Assembly: GCF_008087665.1 (NCBI RefSeq)
Contig: NZ_CP042912.1
Location: 3,658,001-3,722,000 of the forward strand
DNA length: 64,000 nucleotides
Origin: Mariniblastus fucicola
GTDB lineage: Bacteria > Planctomycetota > Planctomycetia > Pirellulales > Pirellulaceae
Direction: 5' to 3'
A model generated the notes under the pieces. That model was not told where the DNA came from, did not search any database, and was given only the letters and a program-made list of their open reading frames with translations. The translations under genes were made by a program, and so were the position numbers. Below, one piece after another: positions 18,345-27,048 of this stretch. How positions within the stretch are numbered: position 1 is the stretch's first letter; each line of letters starts with the position of its first letter.

Positions 18345-20009
18345 TTACTTTCGCTCTTCGGTGAGAGCCACGTTGTTGGTCGGAGCAGTGTTCTCGGCGA
18401 CCGAAACGTGTTGCTCAATTGACGCCGCAGTTACCTGAGCCAGCGTCTGGCTCGAATCCGCTGGTGAGGCTTTTTTTGTTGGAGACCCGATCGGCATCAG
18501 CTTGTATTCCATCGCGTTGTCGAGCCATTCGATGCCGTAGCCCGTTTTGATCGCCATTTTCAAGCGAATGCCCGAGGGAATATCGTCCGGCAAATCCTCG
18601 ATGTAAACTTTCACGGGAACGTCAGTCGCCGTCGCGCCGCGGAACTCTGCGTTGTAGTTTCCTTTGGAGTACATCGCGCGATGCCCGACCGCCATGACGA
18701 CGCCGTCGAACTGGTGCTTCATCGATGGAACCGAGATCGAAACGGGTTGACCTGGCAAAACGCGAGACGCCTGATCCGCAGTGACCTGTCCAGCAGCCCA
18801 GGTTTCTCCGGGATAGCTGATTCCCATCAGCTCGTCGGCGACTTTCACGAACTCGCCTTGTTGACGATAGTTCACGTAAATCGTGCCGTCGCGAGGTGCG
18901 ACAACGACCAGATCTTTTTCACGATCAACAGCGATCTGGCAAGTCTTCTCAAGCTCACGAGCCTCGGCTCTGGCCATCGCCAGTTCAGCATCGATTCGTC
19001 CGAGCTCGTCATCAACTCGATCGCCAAGGATAAGCACATTCTTTCCGGCGGCTTCGATGGAAAAGTCAATTTGTTTGACCAAGTTCTCTCTGGCTATACA
19101 GTTCGATTCTTCTGCCAGTTTCTGGTTTTCGACTTCGTCCAACTCTAGTTGCGTCACGGCGCCACTTTTAACAAACGGCAGCAGTCGACCGTAAGCCGCT
19201 TCGGCGCTACTGAGTGCTTTCCTCGCGGCTTTCAGTTCAGACTGCGCGACTTCGCGTTCGAGTTCCAGTTTCTTGCTGGCGAAAGTCAGCTTTTGCTTGA
19301 ACACTTCACGTTGTTTCGTGAGGGCCTGAACTTTGGCTTTCGCAGTGTCGCTTTGAGCCAGCAGCAGATCGTTTTGCGTCGAAAGCTCAGGATTCGAAAG
19401 CCGAACCAACACGTCCCCTTTGCGGACCTCGTCGCCTTCGCGAACAAGCACTTCTGCAATCTCGCCTTCAACCTTGGAGTGGACGCGAATCGAGTTTCCC
19501 ACAAGTGCAGAATGGGCAACGCTCAACGTGCTGCGGGACCGCATGAAAACGAGTGCCACAATCACCATTGCGAGGCCTGCCAACAGCATCACCAACAGTG
19601 CGAATGCTTTGACGTGAGCTCGTTGCTGCGGTTCGGCTGTTGTGGCAGTAGAAGTCGAAGCCGTAGCCGTAGCCGAGGCCGAATCGGTTTGGCCGCTGGC
19701 CAGTTCATCGTATGTTCGTTCTTCGAGCCCGCCTGAGTCTTGGCGATGCCGTCGTTTTAAATAACTCTGAATCTTCTCGGTCGTTTTGATCGGCAGGTTG
19801 GCGAAAGAGCACACTGACTGGCCGTCGGCGATGCGTCGAACGCGAAACTCAATTTCCAGTGGCTGGTCGTTCAACACGATGGTCGCGACAGATTTTCTTT
19901 CGCCGTTTGGCAACGAAAACGGGGCGGCGAATCCAAACTCCGTGAGCTCTTTCACGGGATATTGAACGCCGTCGACGATGATCGACTCGTTGGAGGAAGG
20001 GGACGACAT
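18345..20009 (-). CDS. alg44: Alg44-like PilZ/HlyD membrane-fusion protein
   Basis: 554 residues. An N-terminal PilZ-like beta domain (about 10-90), a single membrane segment (about 138-158, FALLVMLLAGLAMVIVALVFM), a split biotinyl-lipoyl domain (GEIAEVLVREGDEVRKGDVLVRLSNPEL), a long coiled-coil hairpin (about 220-345) and a HlyD-type C-terminal barrel (VVVAPRDGTIYVNYRQQGEFV). This is the Alg44 layout: Alg44 is the c-di-GMP-dependent co-polymerase of alginate. The PilZ signature is weak: an RxxxR is not visible, and D/NxSxxG is replaced by ELTEFG (21-26), so c-di-GMP binding is uncertain. First gene of the minus-strand exopolysaccharide operon, divergent from a TolC-family gene. Confidence 0.8.
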   Translation of the reverse strand: MSSPSSNESIIVDGVQYPVKELTEFGFAAPFSLPNGERKSVATIVLNDQPLEIEFRVRRIADGQSVCSFANLPIKTTEKIQSYLKRRHRQDSGGLEERTYDELASGQTDSASATATASTSTATTAEPQQRAHVKAFALLVMLLAGLAMVIVALVFMRSRSTLSVAHSALVGNSIRVHSKVEGEIAEVLVREGDEVRKGDVLVRLSNPELSTQNDLLLAQSDTAKAKVQALTKQREVFKQKLTFASKKLELEREVAQSELKAARKALSSAEAAYGRLLPFVKSGAVTQLELDEVENQKLAEESNCIARENLVKQIDFSIEAAGKNVLILGDRVDDELGRIDAELAMARAEARELEKTCQIAVDREKDLVVVAPRDGTIYVNYRQQGEFVKVADELMGISYPGETWAAGQVTADQASRVLPGQPVSISVPSMKHQFDGVVMAVGHRAMYSKGNYNAEFRGATATDVPVKVYIEDLPDDIPSGIRLKMAIKTGYGIEWLDNAMEYKLMPIGSPTKKASPADSSQTLAQVTAASIEQHVSVAENTAPTNNVALTEERK

Positions 20010-20043
20010 GCTAGCTAATCACAAATCTGGAGGTTCAAGGTGA

Positions 20044-20088
20044 AAGAATTGACCAATGCCGAATTTTGCACTGATTCGAAGAATTGAC
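20044..20088. promoter_or_regulatory. Direct repeat in the divergent alg44/TolC promoter region
   Basis: The ten-base AAGAATTGAC occurs at 20044-20053 and again at 20079-20088, 35 bp apart, with a further TTGACC at 20090-20095. The 154-bp spacer between the divergent genes must hold both promoters. The repeats could be regulator half-sites or -35 elements. Confidence 0.35.
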
Positions 20089-20163
20089 TTTGACCGATAG
20101 GTAATTTGTGCGGCCCGTTGCAATAACTTGTTTTGACTCTAGTTAGAAATATTCAAGAGACAA

Positions 20164-22116
20164 ATGACAAATAGGCGACCGTCAAAACATTCACGAGATA
20201 CCATCGCACTACAAATGCGGCCGCGAAACTGCACAAGTGTCCGCATTAGCAAATTGAATCTCAACGGGCTATCAGCAATTCTTCAAGCGGCTTTGCTGGC
20301 GTGCATTTTACTGTTAAACGGTTGCGTTGTTGGACCGGATTTTTCTCAGCCACAACCACAGAATCTGCAACTGGACTATTTGGCGAAGCCTCATAATCCG
20401 ACCATTCCAGAGGTAGATTTGAACCAATGGTGGCTGACGTTTGGCGACCCGATGTTGAATTCACTGCTGGAGAACGCTCAGGCTCAGAACCTGACACTTC
20501 GCGAAGCATGGGAGCGGATCACGGAAGCTCGGGCAAATCTGATGCTGCAAGGTGGTCAGTTGCGGCCCAACGGGAACCTTGAGTCCAGCTACGAGTACAC
20601 CAAAAACAGCCCGAACTCGCGTCCTTTCGTTGGACAAAACGGCGACCCGTTCAATCTGTTCAATCTTGGGCTCGACGCGTCCTGGGAGATCGACCTGTTC
20701 GGCAAAATCGCACGCACGATCGAAGCCGCGGACGCTCAGCTGCACTTCGAGGAATGCGAATTTGAAGCCGTTCGCCAGACTTTGTTCGCGGACATTGTGA
20801 GCAACTATCTGCGGATCCGAATGCTGCAATCGCAAATGTCGCTGATCGAGGAAAGCCTGCTGATTCAGGGTCACACGGAGACACTGGTGACCGAGCGGAT
20901 GGAAGCCGGCGTGTCGACGGAACTGGACAAGAGCCAGACGGAGTCGTTCAAGTTTAGAACGCTTTCTTTGTTGGCGTCGCTACGACAACAATTGGATCTG
21001 GAGTTCAACCAGCTGGCGTTGCTGATGGGCCAATCGCCGAACATGGATCTTAAGTCCGCCATCGGAGTTGCTCCGTTGCCAGCCATGCCGGCCGTCCCGG
21101 ATGTCGGTTTCCCGGCAGACCTGTTGCGACGACGCCCGGACATCTGGCGACAGGAAATGGCGGTCCGCGAGGCGAGTGCCCGGATCGGTATCGCGGAATC
21201 GGACTTGTACCCGCAGCTGACGTTGCTGGGAACTGTTGGCGTGAGTTCGAAGAACATTTCAGGGCTGTTCGAAACGAACGGGCTTGAGTTCGCGGTCGGT
21301 CCAAGCATCGAGTGGAACATTTTGAACTTCGGTCGAATCGAGGACAATATCGAAGTCCATCGTGCGCGGTATCGCCAGGCGATCGCCAGCTACCAGAACC
21401 AGGCGTTGGCGGCGGTGAAAGAAGTCGAAGACGCGATGGTCAATCACACGGGCTATCACGTTCAGTGGTTGACGTTGCAACGAGCGATCGAAGCGGATGA
21501 AAACGCGGTTGAGTTGAGTCTGGAACGATACCGTGCCGGAAAAGCAAACTTTCAACGCGTCGTCGATGCTCAGCAGCAGTTGCTGAACGATCAGCGAAAT
21601 CATTTCGAGGTCCAGTCGCTGGCGATCACGCAGTTGGTGCGTTTGTTCAAAGCCGCGGGTGGCGATTGGGGCGTAAGCCGACCGGTTCTGGCTGCGGATT
21701 GCGAGTGCGATGATGTGTTTAGCTGTAGTGAGTTGCCACAAGTCGTTTCGACGCAGCCCGCGACGCCATCGACCGTTATGCAGTTCGGGCCGAGTCCTGC
21801 GATGCCGATGCAGCCGTCTCCGTTGATGCAAAACGCATCGGTTGTGATGCAGCAAAATCCGATGTTGGCAGATCCGAGACCGAAGCTAAATCTGCCACCG
21901 ACTCCGATGCCTTCGATCGCGCATTCACCGATCAGCCGAGCGTTGGGTTCTTCGACGTCCACGGCGATGTCGACTGCTGCACCGAAGTCAGGCAACTATC
22001 CTCTGCTCAATGGAGCTTCGATTCCGGTTGCGACTTCGATTTTCCAAGCCGATCCGCGTCCGACAATCGCGAACCGAAAGCAGTCGACGATCCTGCAGGT
22101 TTCCGGCGAACAATAG
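20164..22116 (+). CDS. TolC/NodT-family outer-membrane lipoprotein
   Basis: A 650-residue RND-type outer-membrane factor. A long basic leader precedes a lipobox (LLLNGC, Cys54) and the family opener VVGPDF. Two OEP domains follow (TLREAWERITEARANLMLQGGQL; DLYPQLTLLGTVGVSSKNISGLF). An unusual tail of about 130 residues rich in Pro, Met, Ser and Thr (TPSTVMQFGPSPAMPM) follows the second repeat. Trimeric family members form the exit duct for efflux pumps or adaptor-linked export. It is transcribed divergently from the Alg44-like gene, so it may serve as the outer-membrane exit for the polymer in place of AlgE, which is not in view. ATG 20164 is preceded by AAGAGA; ATG 20215 is an alternative. 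Confidence 0.85.
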   Translation: MTNRRPSKHSRDTIALQMRPRNCTSVRISKLNLNGLSAILQAALLACILLLNGCVVGPDFSQPQPQNLQLDYLAKPHNPTIPEVDLNQWWLTFGDPMLNSLLENAQAQNLTLREAWERITEARANLMLQGGQLRPNGNLESSYEYTKNSPNSRPFVGQNGDPFNLFNLGLDASWEIDLFGKIARTIEAADAQLHFEECEFEAVRQTLFADIVSNYLRIRMLQSQMSLIEESLLIQGHTETLVTERMEAGVSTELDKSQTESFKFRTLSLLASLRQQLDLEFNQLALLMGQSPNMDLKSAIGVAPLPAMPAVPDVGFPADLLRRRPDIWRQEMAVREASARIGIAESDLYPQLTLLGTVGVSSKNISGLFETNGLEFAVGPSIEWNILNFGRIEDNIEVHRARYRQAIASYQNQALAAVKEVEDAMVNHTGYHVQWLTLQRAIEADENAVELSLERYRAGKANFQRVVDAQQQLLNDQRNHFEVQSLAITQLVRLFKAAGGDWGVSRPVLAADCECDDVFSCSELPQVVSTQPATPSTVMQFGPSPAMPMQPSPLMQNASVVMQQNPMLADPRPKLNLPPTPMPSIAHSPISRALGSSTSTAMSTAAPKSGNYPLLNGASIPVATSIFQADPRPTIANRKQSTILQVSGEQ

Positions 22117-22150
22117 GCCTGCCGTTCAATGGTTTGACTGGAAACCGTAT

Positions 22151-23062
22151 CTAATAGCCTGAGCCGGATTCCGAAATTTTTTCGATTGGATGCCAAGTCG
22201 TTTTCACTTCGCAGAAGTCGTGAATCAGCCAGGGCCCCTGCGAGTCAACGTCGGACCAGTCACAAGAATAGGCTCGCACCCGTTTCAGATTCCCGACAGA
22301 GTTCTTCTGGATTGAAACCAACGTCTCCTTGTCGTCGCGATCGAAGGCGACATGGTTTACGTCCAGATGTTTCGCAAAGTGCTCGGCGACTTCATCCAGT
22401 TTTCCGGTGATGAAATTGGCGACGCCGCCCGGCACGTCGGAAGTCTGTAAAACTTCTCCCAGCGTGATCGCCGATAGCGGACGGGACTCGCTGGCCAGCA
22501 TTACGCACGTGTTTCCTGACGCGATGATCGGAGCCAGCAACGAGACGATGCCCAGCAATGGACTTTCTTCGTTGGCGACCAGAAAAACTACGCCGCCGGG
22601 TTCAAGAACGGAAAAGTTAAAGTGCGAAGAAGCGACCGGGTTCACGCTGCTGAAAACTTGCTGGTACTTGTCGCACCAACCGGCGTAGTAAACCAGTCGA
22701 TCGATGCTGGCTTCGACCTCTTTCTTCGCCGCGGCAGAACTCAAACCCATCAGCTCCATTTCAGCGACGAACTGAGCGCTGCGGCCTTCGAGCATTTCAC
22801 CGATGCGATACAGGATTTGGCAGCGGTTGTAAGCCGTTCGTCCTGCCCAAGACGGTTGTGCTGCGCGGGCAGCAACGATGGCGTTGCGAACGTCCTTGCG
22901 AGAACCCAGGCACATGTTGGCGATCGGTTTTCCGGCAGGAGCAGGCGAATACGATCGACCCGATTCGGTGCGAGGGAAAGCGCCACCGACGTACATTTTG
23001 TAAGTTTTGAGAACGGAGAGACGTCCGTTGGATGACGTACTGGTTGGTTTGTCTTTAGCCAT
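22151..23062 (-). CDS. Truncated, non-catalytic aldehyde dehydrogenase homologue
   Basis: 303 residues that align with the N-terminal NAD-binding half of ALDH proteins (MYVGGAFPRTESGRSYSPAPAGKPIANM, then VVFLVANEESPLLGIVSLLAPIIASGNTCVML). The catalytic domain is missing: there is no GQxCxAG cysteine motif and no ELGGK glutamate. ATG 23062 has a good GGAAAC ribosome site. It follows a complete ALDH gene and deoC on the same strand. The pair resembles ALDH16 proteins, which fuse an active ALDH to a non-catalytic ALDH-like domain, so this protein may act as a structural partner of the full-length enzyme. It is not obviously a pseudogene, since the frame is clean and ends naturally. Confidence 0.8.
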   Translation of the reverse strand: MAKDKPTSTSSNGRLSVLKTYKMYVGGAFPRTESGRSYSPAPAGKPIANMCLGSRKDVRNAIVAARAAQPSWAGRTAYNRCQILYRIGEMLEGRSAQFVAEMELMGLSSAAAKKEVEASIDRLVYYAGWCDKYQQVFSSVNPVASSHFNFSVLEPGGVVFLVANEESPLLGIVSLLAPIIASGNTCVMLASESRPLSAITLGEVLQTSDVPGGVANFITGKLDEVAEHFAKHLDVNHVAFDRDDKETLVSIQKNSVGNLKRVRAYSCDWSDVDSQGPWLIHDFCEVKTTWHPIEKISESGSGY

Positions 23063-23112
23063 GTTGTTTCCTGTTGTCTTGACGGCCGCCAGATTGCTGT
23101 TGGATGGAATGC

Positions 23113-23216
23113 GTGGAATAGGCTTCAAGATTGTGTTGCATACAAAAGGTGGAATAGGCTTCCAACCTGTTGTTGCATTGAGACATTCTGTTCACAGGCT
23201 GGAAGCCTACGCCACC
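23113..23216. repeat. Intergenic inverted/direct repeat cluster
   Basis: Two 23-nt arms, 23148-23170 and 23194-23216, form an imperfect hairpin (four mismatches) around a 23-nt loop; the arms centre on AGGCTTCCAACCTGT. The left arm is partly duplicated: GTGGAATAGGCTTC at 23113-23126 and 23149-23162, and TGTTGCAT at 23134-23141 and 23171-23178. It fills the spacer between the two ALDH genes. Confidence 0.8.
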
Positions 23217-23255
23217 GACGTCTGTTCGCCGGCGGCGAGCCTGTGCTAACGGTAT

Positions 23256-24704
23256 CTATTTCAAATACGCGGCGAGTCCGTGCATGCCGCCTTCGCGACC
23301 AAAGCCGCTTTCTTTATAGCCGCCGAACGGCGAAGTCGGATCGAACTTGTTAAACGTGTTCGCCCACACGATGCCGGCTCGCATTTGCGACGTCATGTTG
23401 AAAATTTTCGAACCCTTGTCTGTCCAAACGCCGGCCGACAAACCGTAAGGCGTGTTGTTTGCTTTCTGGATCACTTCGGCGACCGTGCGGAAAGTCTGCA
23501 CTGCCAAAACAGGACCGAAGATCTCTTCCTGAGCAATGCGGTTCGATTGAGCCACATCGGTGAACAGCGTCGGAGCACACCAAAAACCTTTCGATGGCAA
23601 CTCACAAACCGGCTGATAAAACGTCGCGCCTTCTTCTTTGCCGATATCGATGTAGCCGTTGATCGTTTCAAGTTGCTTGGCCGAATTGATCGCTCCGATG
23701 TCCGTGTTTTTATCCAGCGGATCGCCCACGATCAGACTCTTCATGCGATGCTTCAATTTCCGCAACACGATATCGCGAACGGATTCTTGCACGAACAAAC
23801 GACTGCCCGCACAGCAAACGTGGCCTTGATTGAAGTAAATCGCGTTGATGACGCCTTCGACGGCCTGGTCAAGCGAAGCGTCCTCAAAGATAATGTTCGC
23901 CGCTTTGCCACCAAGTTCGAGCGTGCAGCCTTTCCCGCTTCCGGCGATCGACTCCTGAATCATTTTGCCGACGCGAGTCGAACCCGTGAAGGCAACTTTA
24001 TCGACGTCTTTATGGTTGATGATTGCCGACCCAACAGCTCCATGACCGGTGACGATATTGACTACGCCTGGCGGCAGTTCGGCTTGCTGGAATATCTCAG
24101 CCAGCTTCAACATCGTCAGCGAAGTCGACTCCGCGGGCTTGATCACAACGCAGTTTCCTGTTGCCAGCGCCGGAGCGATCTTCCAGGCGGCCATCAGCAG
24201 AGGAAAGTTCCACGGGATGACTTGGCCGGCAACGCCGTAAGGTGCAACTTTGCGACCAGGGAAAGCGTATTCGAGTTTGTCGGCCCAGCCGGCGTAGTAG
24301 AAAAAGTGGGCTGCTGCCAACGGGATGTCGACGTCCCGAGACTCGCGAATTGGTTTGCCGCCGTCGAGCGATTCCAGGACCGCCAACTCGCGGGCTCGTT
24401 CCTGAAGCAGACGAGCGATGCGAAACAGATACTTGCCGCGCTGCGCCGGAGAAAGTTTCGACCAGGTTTTGTTGTAGGCATTGCGAGCCGCTTTGACGGC
24501 TTTGTCGACATCGGCTTCGGTGGCTTCGGTGATTTCCGAAAGCTGTTCTTCGTTTGCCGGATTGATCGAAGCGAATTTTTCTTCGCCGGAGGATTCCACG
24601 AACTTGCCGTTGATGAACAACCCGTACGATTCTTTGATCGAAACGTGGCTGGTGCTTTCCGGGGCAGGGGCGAGGTCCCAATTGGTTTTGGTGGCTTGAT
24701 TCAT
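23256..24704 (-). CDS. NAD-dependent aldehyde dehydrogenase
   Basis: A full-length 482-residue ALDH. Motifs: PWNFPLLMAAWKIAPALATGN (164-184), FTGSTRVGK (239-247), catalytic base Glu263 in LELGGK and the nucleophile region GHVCCAGSR with Cys297 as the likely nucleophile. PFGGYKESGFGREGG closes the protein. It oxidises an aldehyde to the acid with NAD(P). Because deoC lies upstream on the same strand, acetaldehyde from deoxyribose-5-phosphate cleavage is the likely substrate (inference). A non-catalytic ALDH homologue follows downstream. Confidence 0.92.
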   Translation of the reverse strand: MNQATKTNWDLAPAPESTSHVSIKESYGLFINGKFVESSGEEKFASINPANEEQLSEITEATEADVDKAVKAARNAYNKTWSKLSPAQRGKYLFRIARLLQERARELAVLESLDGGKPIRESRDVDIPLAAAHFFYYAGWADKLEYAFPGRKVAPYGVAGQVIPWNFPLLMAAWKIAPALATGNCVVIKPAESTSLTMLKLAEIFQQAELPPGVVNIVTGHGAVGSAIINHKDVDKVAFTGSTRVGKMIQESIAGSGKGCTLELGGKAANIIFEDASLDQAVEGVINAIYFNQGHVCCAGSRLFVQESVRDIVLRKLKHRMKSLIVGDPLDKNTDIGAINSAKQLETINGYIDIGKEEGATFYQPVCELPSKGFWCAPTLFTDVAQSNRIAQEEIFGPVLAVQTFRTVAEVIQKANNTPYGLSAGVWTDKGSKIFNMTSQMRAGIVWANTFNKFDPTSPFGGYKESGFGREGGMHGLAAYLK

Positions 24705-24775
24705 GGGCAGTTTGAGGGAAAAGAAATTACGCTGAAATCATACCGGAAGTGCAAACAGGGTGCAGCATCGGTATC

Positions 24776-24900
24776 GACGGCTTTTAGCCGTTGTTTGAAG
24801 GGTGAACGTTGAAGTTCAACGACTAAAAGCCATCGTTACGTTTTCTGACTGTGGGTGGAAGCCACAGCGAAGCTATCAAACTGCGGCTGGAAGCCACAGC
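24776..24900. repeat. Intergenic hairpin and direct repeats between deoC and ALDH
   Basis: GACGGCTTTTAGCCGTTG (24776-24793) pairs with CAACGACTAAAAGCCATC (24817-24834) at 16 of 18 positions. Next to it TGGAAGCCACAGC is repeated at 24856-24868 and 24888-24900. The repeats use the same TGGAAGCC core as the cluster after the ALDH gene, so they look like members of a genome-wide intergenic family. They could also modulate the operon's transcript. Confidence 0.75.
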
Positions 24901-24907
24901 CACGCTT

Positions 24908-25816
24908 TCAGTCGATCGAGAAATAATCCTTCGATTGATAGGCGCCCGTTTGCTGCTTCACGATCTGCATCAGGACGTCATTCGCCAAACTGCTGGCTCC
25001 GAAGCGGAACCACTGATTCGTCAGCCATTCTTCGCCGAGCGTTTCTTTGACCATGATCAAATAGTGCAGCGCAAGCTTGGCTTTCGAGATTCCGCCGGCC
25101 GGTTTCATGCCGACCATCTCGCCTGTCTCAAAGTAATGATCACGGATCGCTTCGAGCATCACCAAAGTCACTGGCATCGTGGCGGCTGGCTTGATTTTGC
25201 CGGTCGAAGTTTTAATAAAATCGGCTCCAGCGGCAATCGCAATGTCACTGGCTTTTCGCACATTGTCCAACGTTCCAAGCTCACCAGTTTCCAGGATGAC
25301 TTTCAAACGCGACATGCCACAGGCATCTTTCACAGCCGCGATTTCGTCGAAGACATACTGGTAGTCACCCGCGTGAAACTTTCCTCGGGAGATCACCATG
25401 TCGATTTCGTCGGCTCCCTGCTCAACCGCCATGCGAACATCGGAGAGCTTGATTTCGAGCGACGAATTTCCACTGGGGAAAGCGGTCGCGACCGAAGCGA
25501 CTTTGATGCCGGAGCCTTTTAGTTCGCTATGCGCCAGCGAGACGTAATTTGGATACACGCAAACCGCAGCGACCGTCGGCAGGCCTTCGACGGCGTCGTG
25601 AAGGTGGCGGGCTTTGTAGCAAAGCTGTTTGACTTTGCCTTCGGTGTCACTTCCTTCGAGCGTCGTCAAATCGATCATGCTGAGCGCCATTTTTAGGCCC
25701 TGCATTTTCGTTTCTTTTTTAATACTGCGAGTCGTGAAACGGCTGGCTCGTTCGACTACGCCGACTTGATCGATGGAAGGCGAGCGGAGTGTGAATTTCG
25801 GTGTTTTGGTATTCAT
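24908..25816 (-). CDS. deoC: Deoxyribose-phosphate aldolase
   Basis: Cleaves 2-deoxyribose-5-phosphate to glyceraldehyde-3-phosphate and acetaldehyde. The 302-residue protein has the Schiff-base lysine in FIKTSTGK (Lys202), the acid in DEIDMVISRGKF (Asp139) and the phosphate-site GMKPAGGISK. An N-terminal extension of about 40 residues (NTKTPKFTLRSPSIDQVGVV) precedes the barrel, as in longer DeoC proteins. ATG 25816 was chosen because the further extension to 25918 is not DeoC-like. It heads a minus-strand set with two ALDH-family genes and is divergent from the OleD-like gene. Confidence 0.92.
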   Translation of the reverse strand: MNTKTPKFTLRSPSIDQVGVVERASRFTTRSIKKETKMQGLKMALSMIDLTTLEGSDTEGKVKQLCYKARHLHDAVEGLPTVAAVCVYPNYVSLAHSELKGSGIKVASVATAFPSGNSSLEIKLSDVRMAVEQGADEIDMVISRGKFHAGDYQYVFDEIAAVKDACGMSRLKVILETGELGTLDNVRKASDIAIAAGADFIKTSTGKIKPAATMPVTLVMLEAIRDHYFETGEMVGMKPAGGISKAKLALHYLIMVKETLGEEWLTNQWFRFGASSLANDVLMQIVKQQTGAYQSKDYFSID

Positions 25817-25987
25817 AGCGGTATTCTCGCACAACACCCTCAAGTTGGCGAGTAAAGAAATCGCAACGACGGCTTGCTGCTGTCTCGAAACCTCAACGCG
25901 ACGGATGGATGCGGTCACTGCGACAAAGCAACCTTTCTGTTAAAATCGGCAAACTCCTCCTGACTCCAACTCCTTGAAACGGCCTCA

Positions 25988-27001
25988 ATGAAAGCTCTCG
26001 TCACCGGCGCCAACGGATTTCTGGGCTCGTACCTCGTTCGCGAACTCCTCGCCAGCGGTTACGAAGTCACGGCCATGACACGGCGACGCGACGATGCGGG
26101 CAGCCTGCAAGACGTTCGGCATGTCAACGGCGACGTCCGCAATGCGGAATCGGTCGAAGAGGCTTGCCGCGGGCAAGAAGTTGTCTTTCACGTTGCCGCC
26201 ATCTCAGGGATTTGGGGACCTTGGAAACTTTATCACAGCACGAACACGATCGGCACGCGCAACGTCGTCGAGTCCTGCCTGAATCAGGAAGTCAAAAAGC
26301 TGGTCTACACGAGCAGCCCGAGTGTGACTTTTGGCGGCAAGCACCAGATCGACCAAAATGAATCGGCTCCTTATCCGCGAGACTGGTTGGCGCACTATCC
26401 GCACTCCAAAGCTTTGGCCGAGCAGTGCGTGCTCGACGCCAACGATGACAAACAACTGATGACGTGTGCGTTGCGACCTCATTTGATCTGGGGTCCAGGC
26501 GATCGGCACTTGATTCCGCGACTGATCGAGCGAGCTCGCGAAGGACAGTTACGGCGCGTTGGCGATGGCAAGAATCTGGTCGACAGCATCTTCGTTGAAA
26601 ACGCAGCGTTGGCTCATGTGCAGGCCGCTGAAGCCATGCGGCCCGGTTCGCCAGTTTGCGGCAGCGCGTACTTTCTTTCGCAAGACGAGCCGGTCAACTT
26701 GTGGGCGTGGATCAACGAGATCCTGGAATTGGGACGTGTGCCGAAAGTTACCAAGTCGATCTCCTATCCATGGGCTTGGCGGCTTGGCTACATGCTTGAG
26801 GCCTGGCATTCGATCCGGGAACTTCCGGGTGAACCGAGGATGACGCGATTCCTTGCAGCCCAGTTGGCGAAGAGCCATTATTTTGACATCAGCCGAGCCA
26901 AGGAAGATTTTGGATATCATCCGAGAGTTTCGATGGCCGAAGGCATGCGGCGATTGGGCGAAACGTTGGGGGCTGGTGACGTGGATCGAGAGGTCGGGTA
27001 G
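25988..27001 (+). CDS. NAD-dependent epimerase / 3-beta-HSD-like dehydrogenase (OleD-like)
   Basis: A 337-residue extended SDR. The cofactor motif TGANGFLG lies at 7-14 and the active site YPHSK near 137-141. [17 protein letters not shown] and [35 protein letters not shown] resemble OleD, the NADPH-dependent 2-alkyl-3-ketoalkanoate reductase of head-to-head olefin synthesis, and also 3-beta-hydroxysteroid dehydrogenases. No oleA, oleB or oleC is in the window, so the pathway is unproven. Divergent from deoC; the Nudix gene follows after 47 bp. Confidence 0.82.
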   Translation: MKALVTGANGFLGSYLVRELLASGYEVTAMTRRRDDAGSLQDVRHVNGDVRNAESVEEACRGQEVVFHVAAISGIWGPWKLYHSTNTIGTRNVVESCLNQEVKKLVYTSSPSVTFGGKHQIDQNESAPYPRDWLAHYPHSKALAEQCVLDANDDKQLMTCALRPHLIWGPGDRHLIPRLIERAREGQLRRVGDGKNLVDSIFVENAALAHVQAAEAMRPGSPVCGSAYFLSQDEPVNLWAWINEILELGRVPKVTKSISYPWAWRLGYMLEAWHSIRELPGEPRMTRFLAAQLAKSHYFDISRAKEDFGYHPRVSMAEGMRRLGETLGAGDVDREVG

Positions 27002-27048
27002 AATTCACGGGAACATTTTTTTGCGCATATTTAAACGGAGTTGCCGCC

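Noticed and set aside
23113-23216. CRISPR-like array
   Set aside because: Only two partial repeats plus an inverted arm; no regular spacers and no cas genes.
23280-24812. 510-codon open frame on the plus strand
   Set aside because: It lies wholly antisense to the complete ALDH gene, and its translation shows no domain; a shadow frame.
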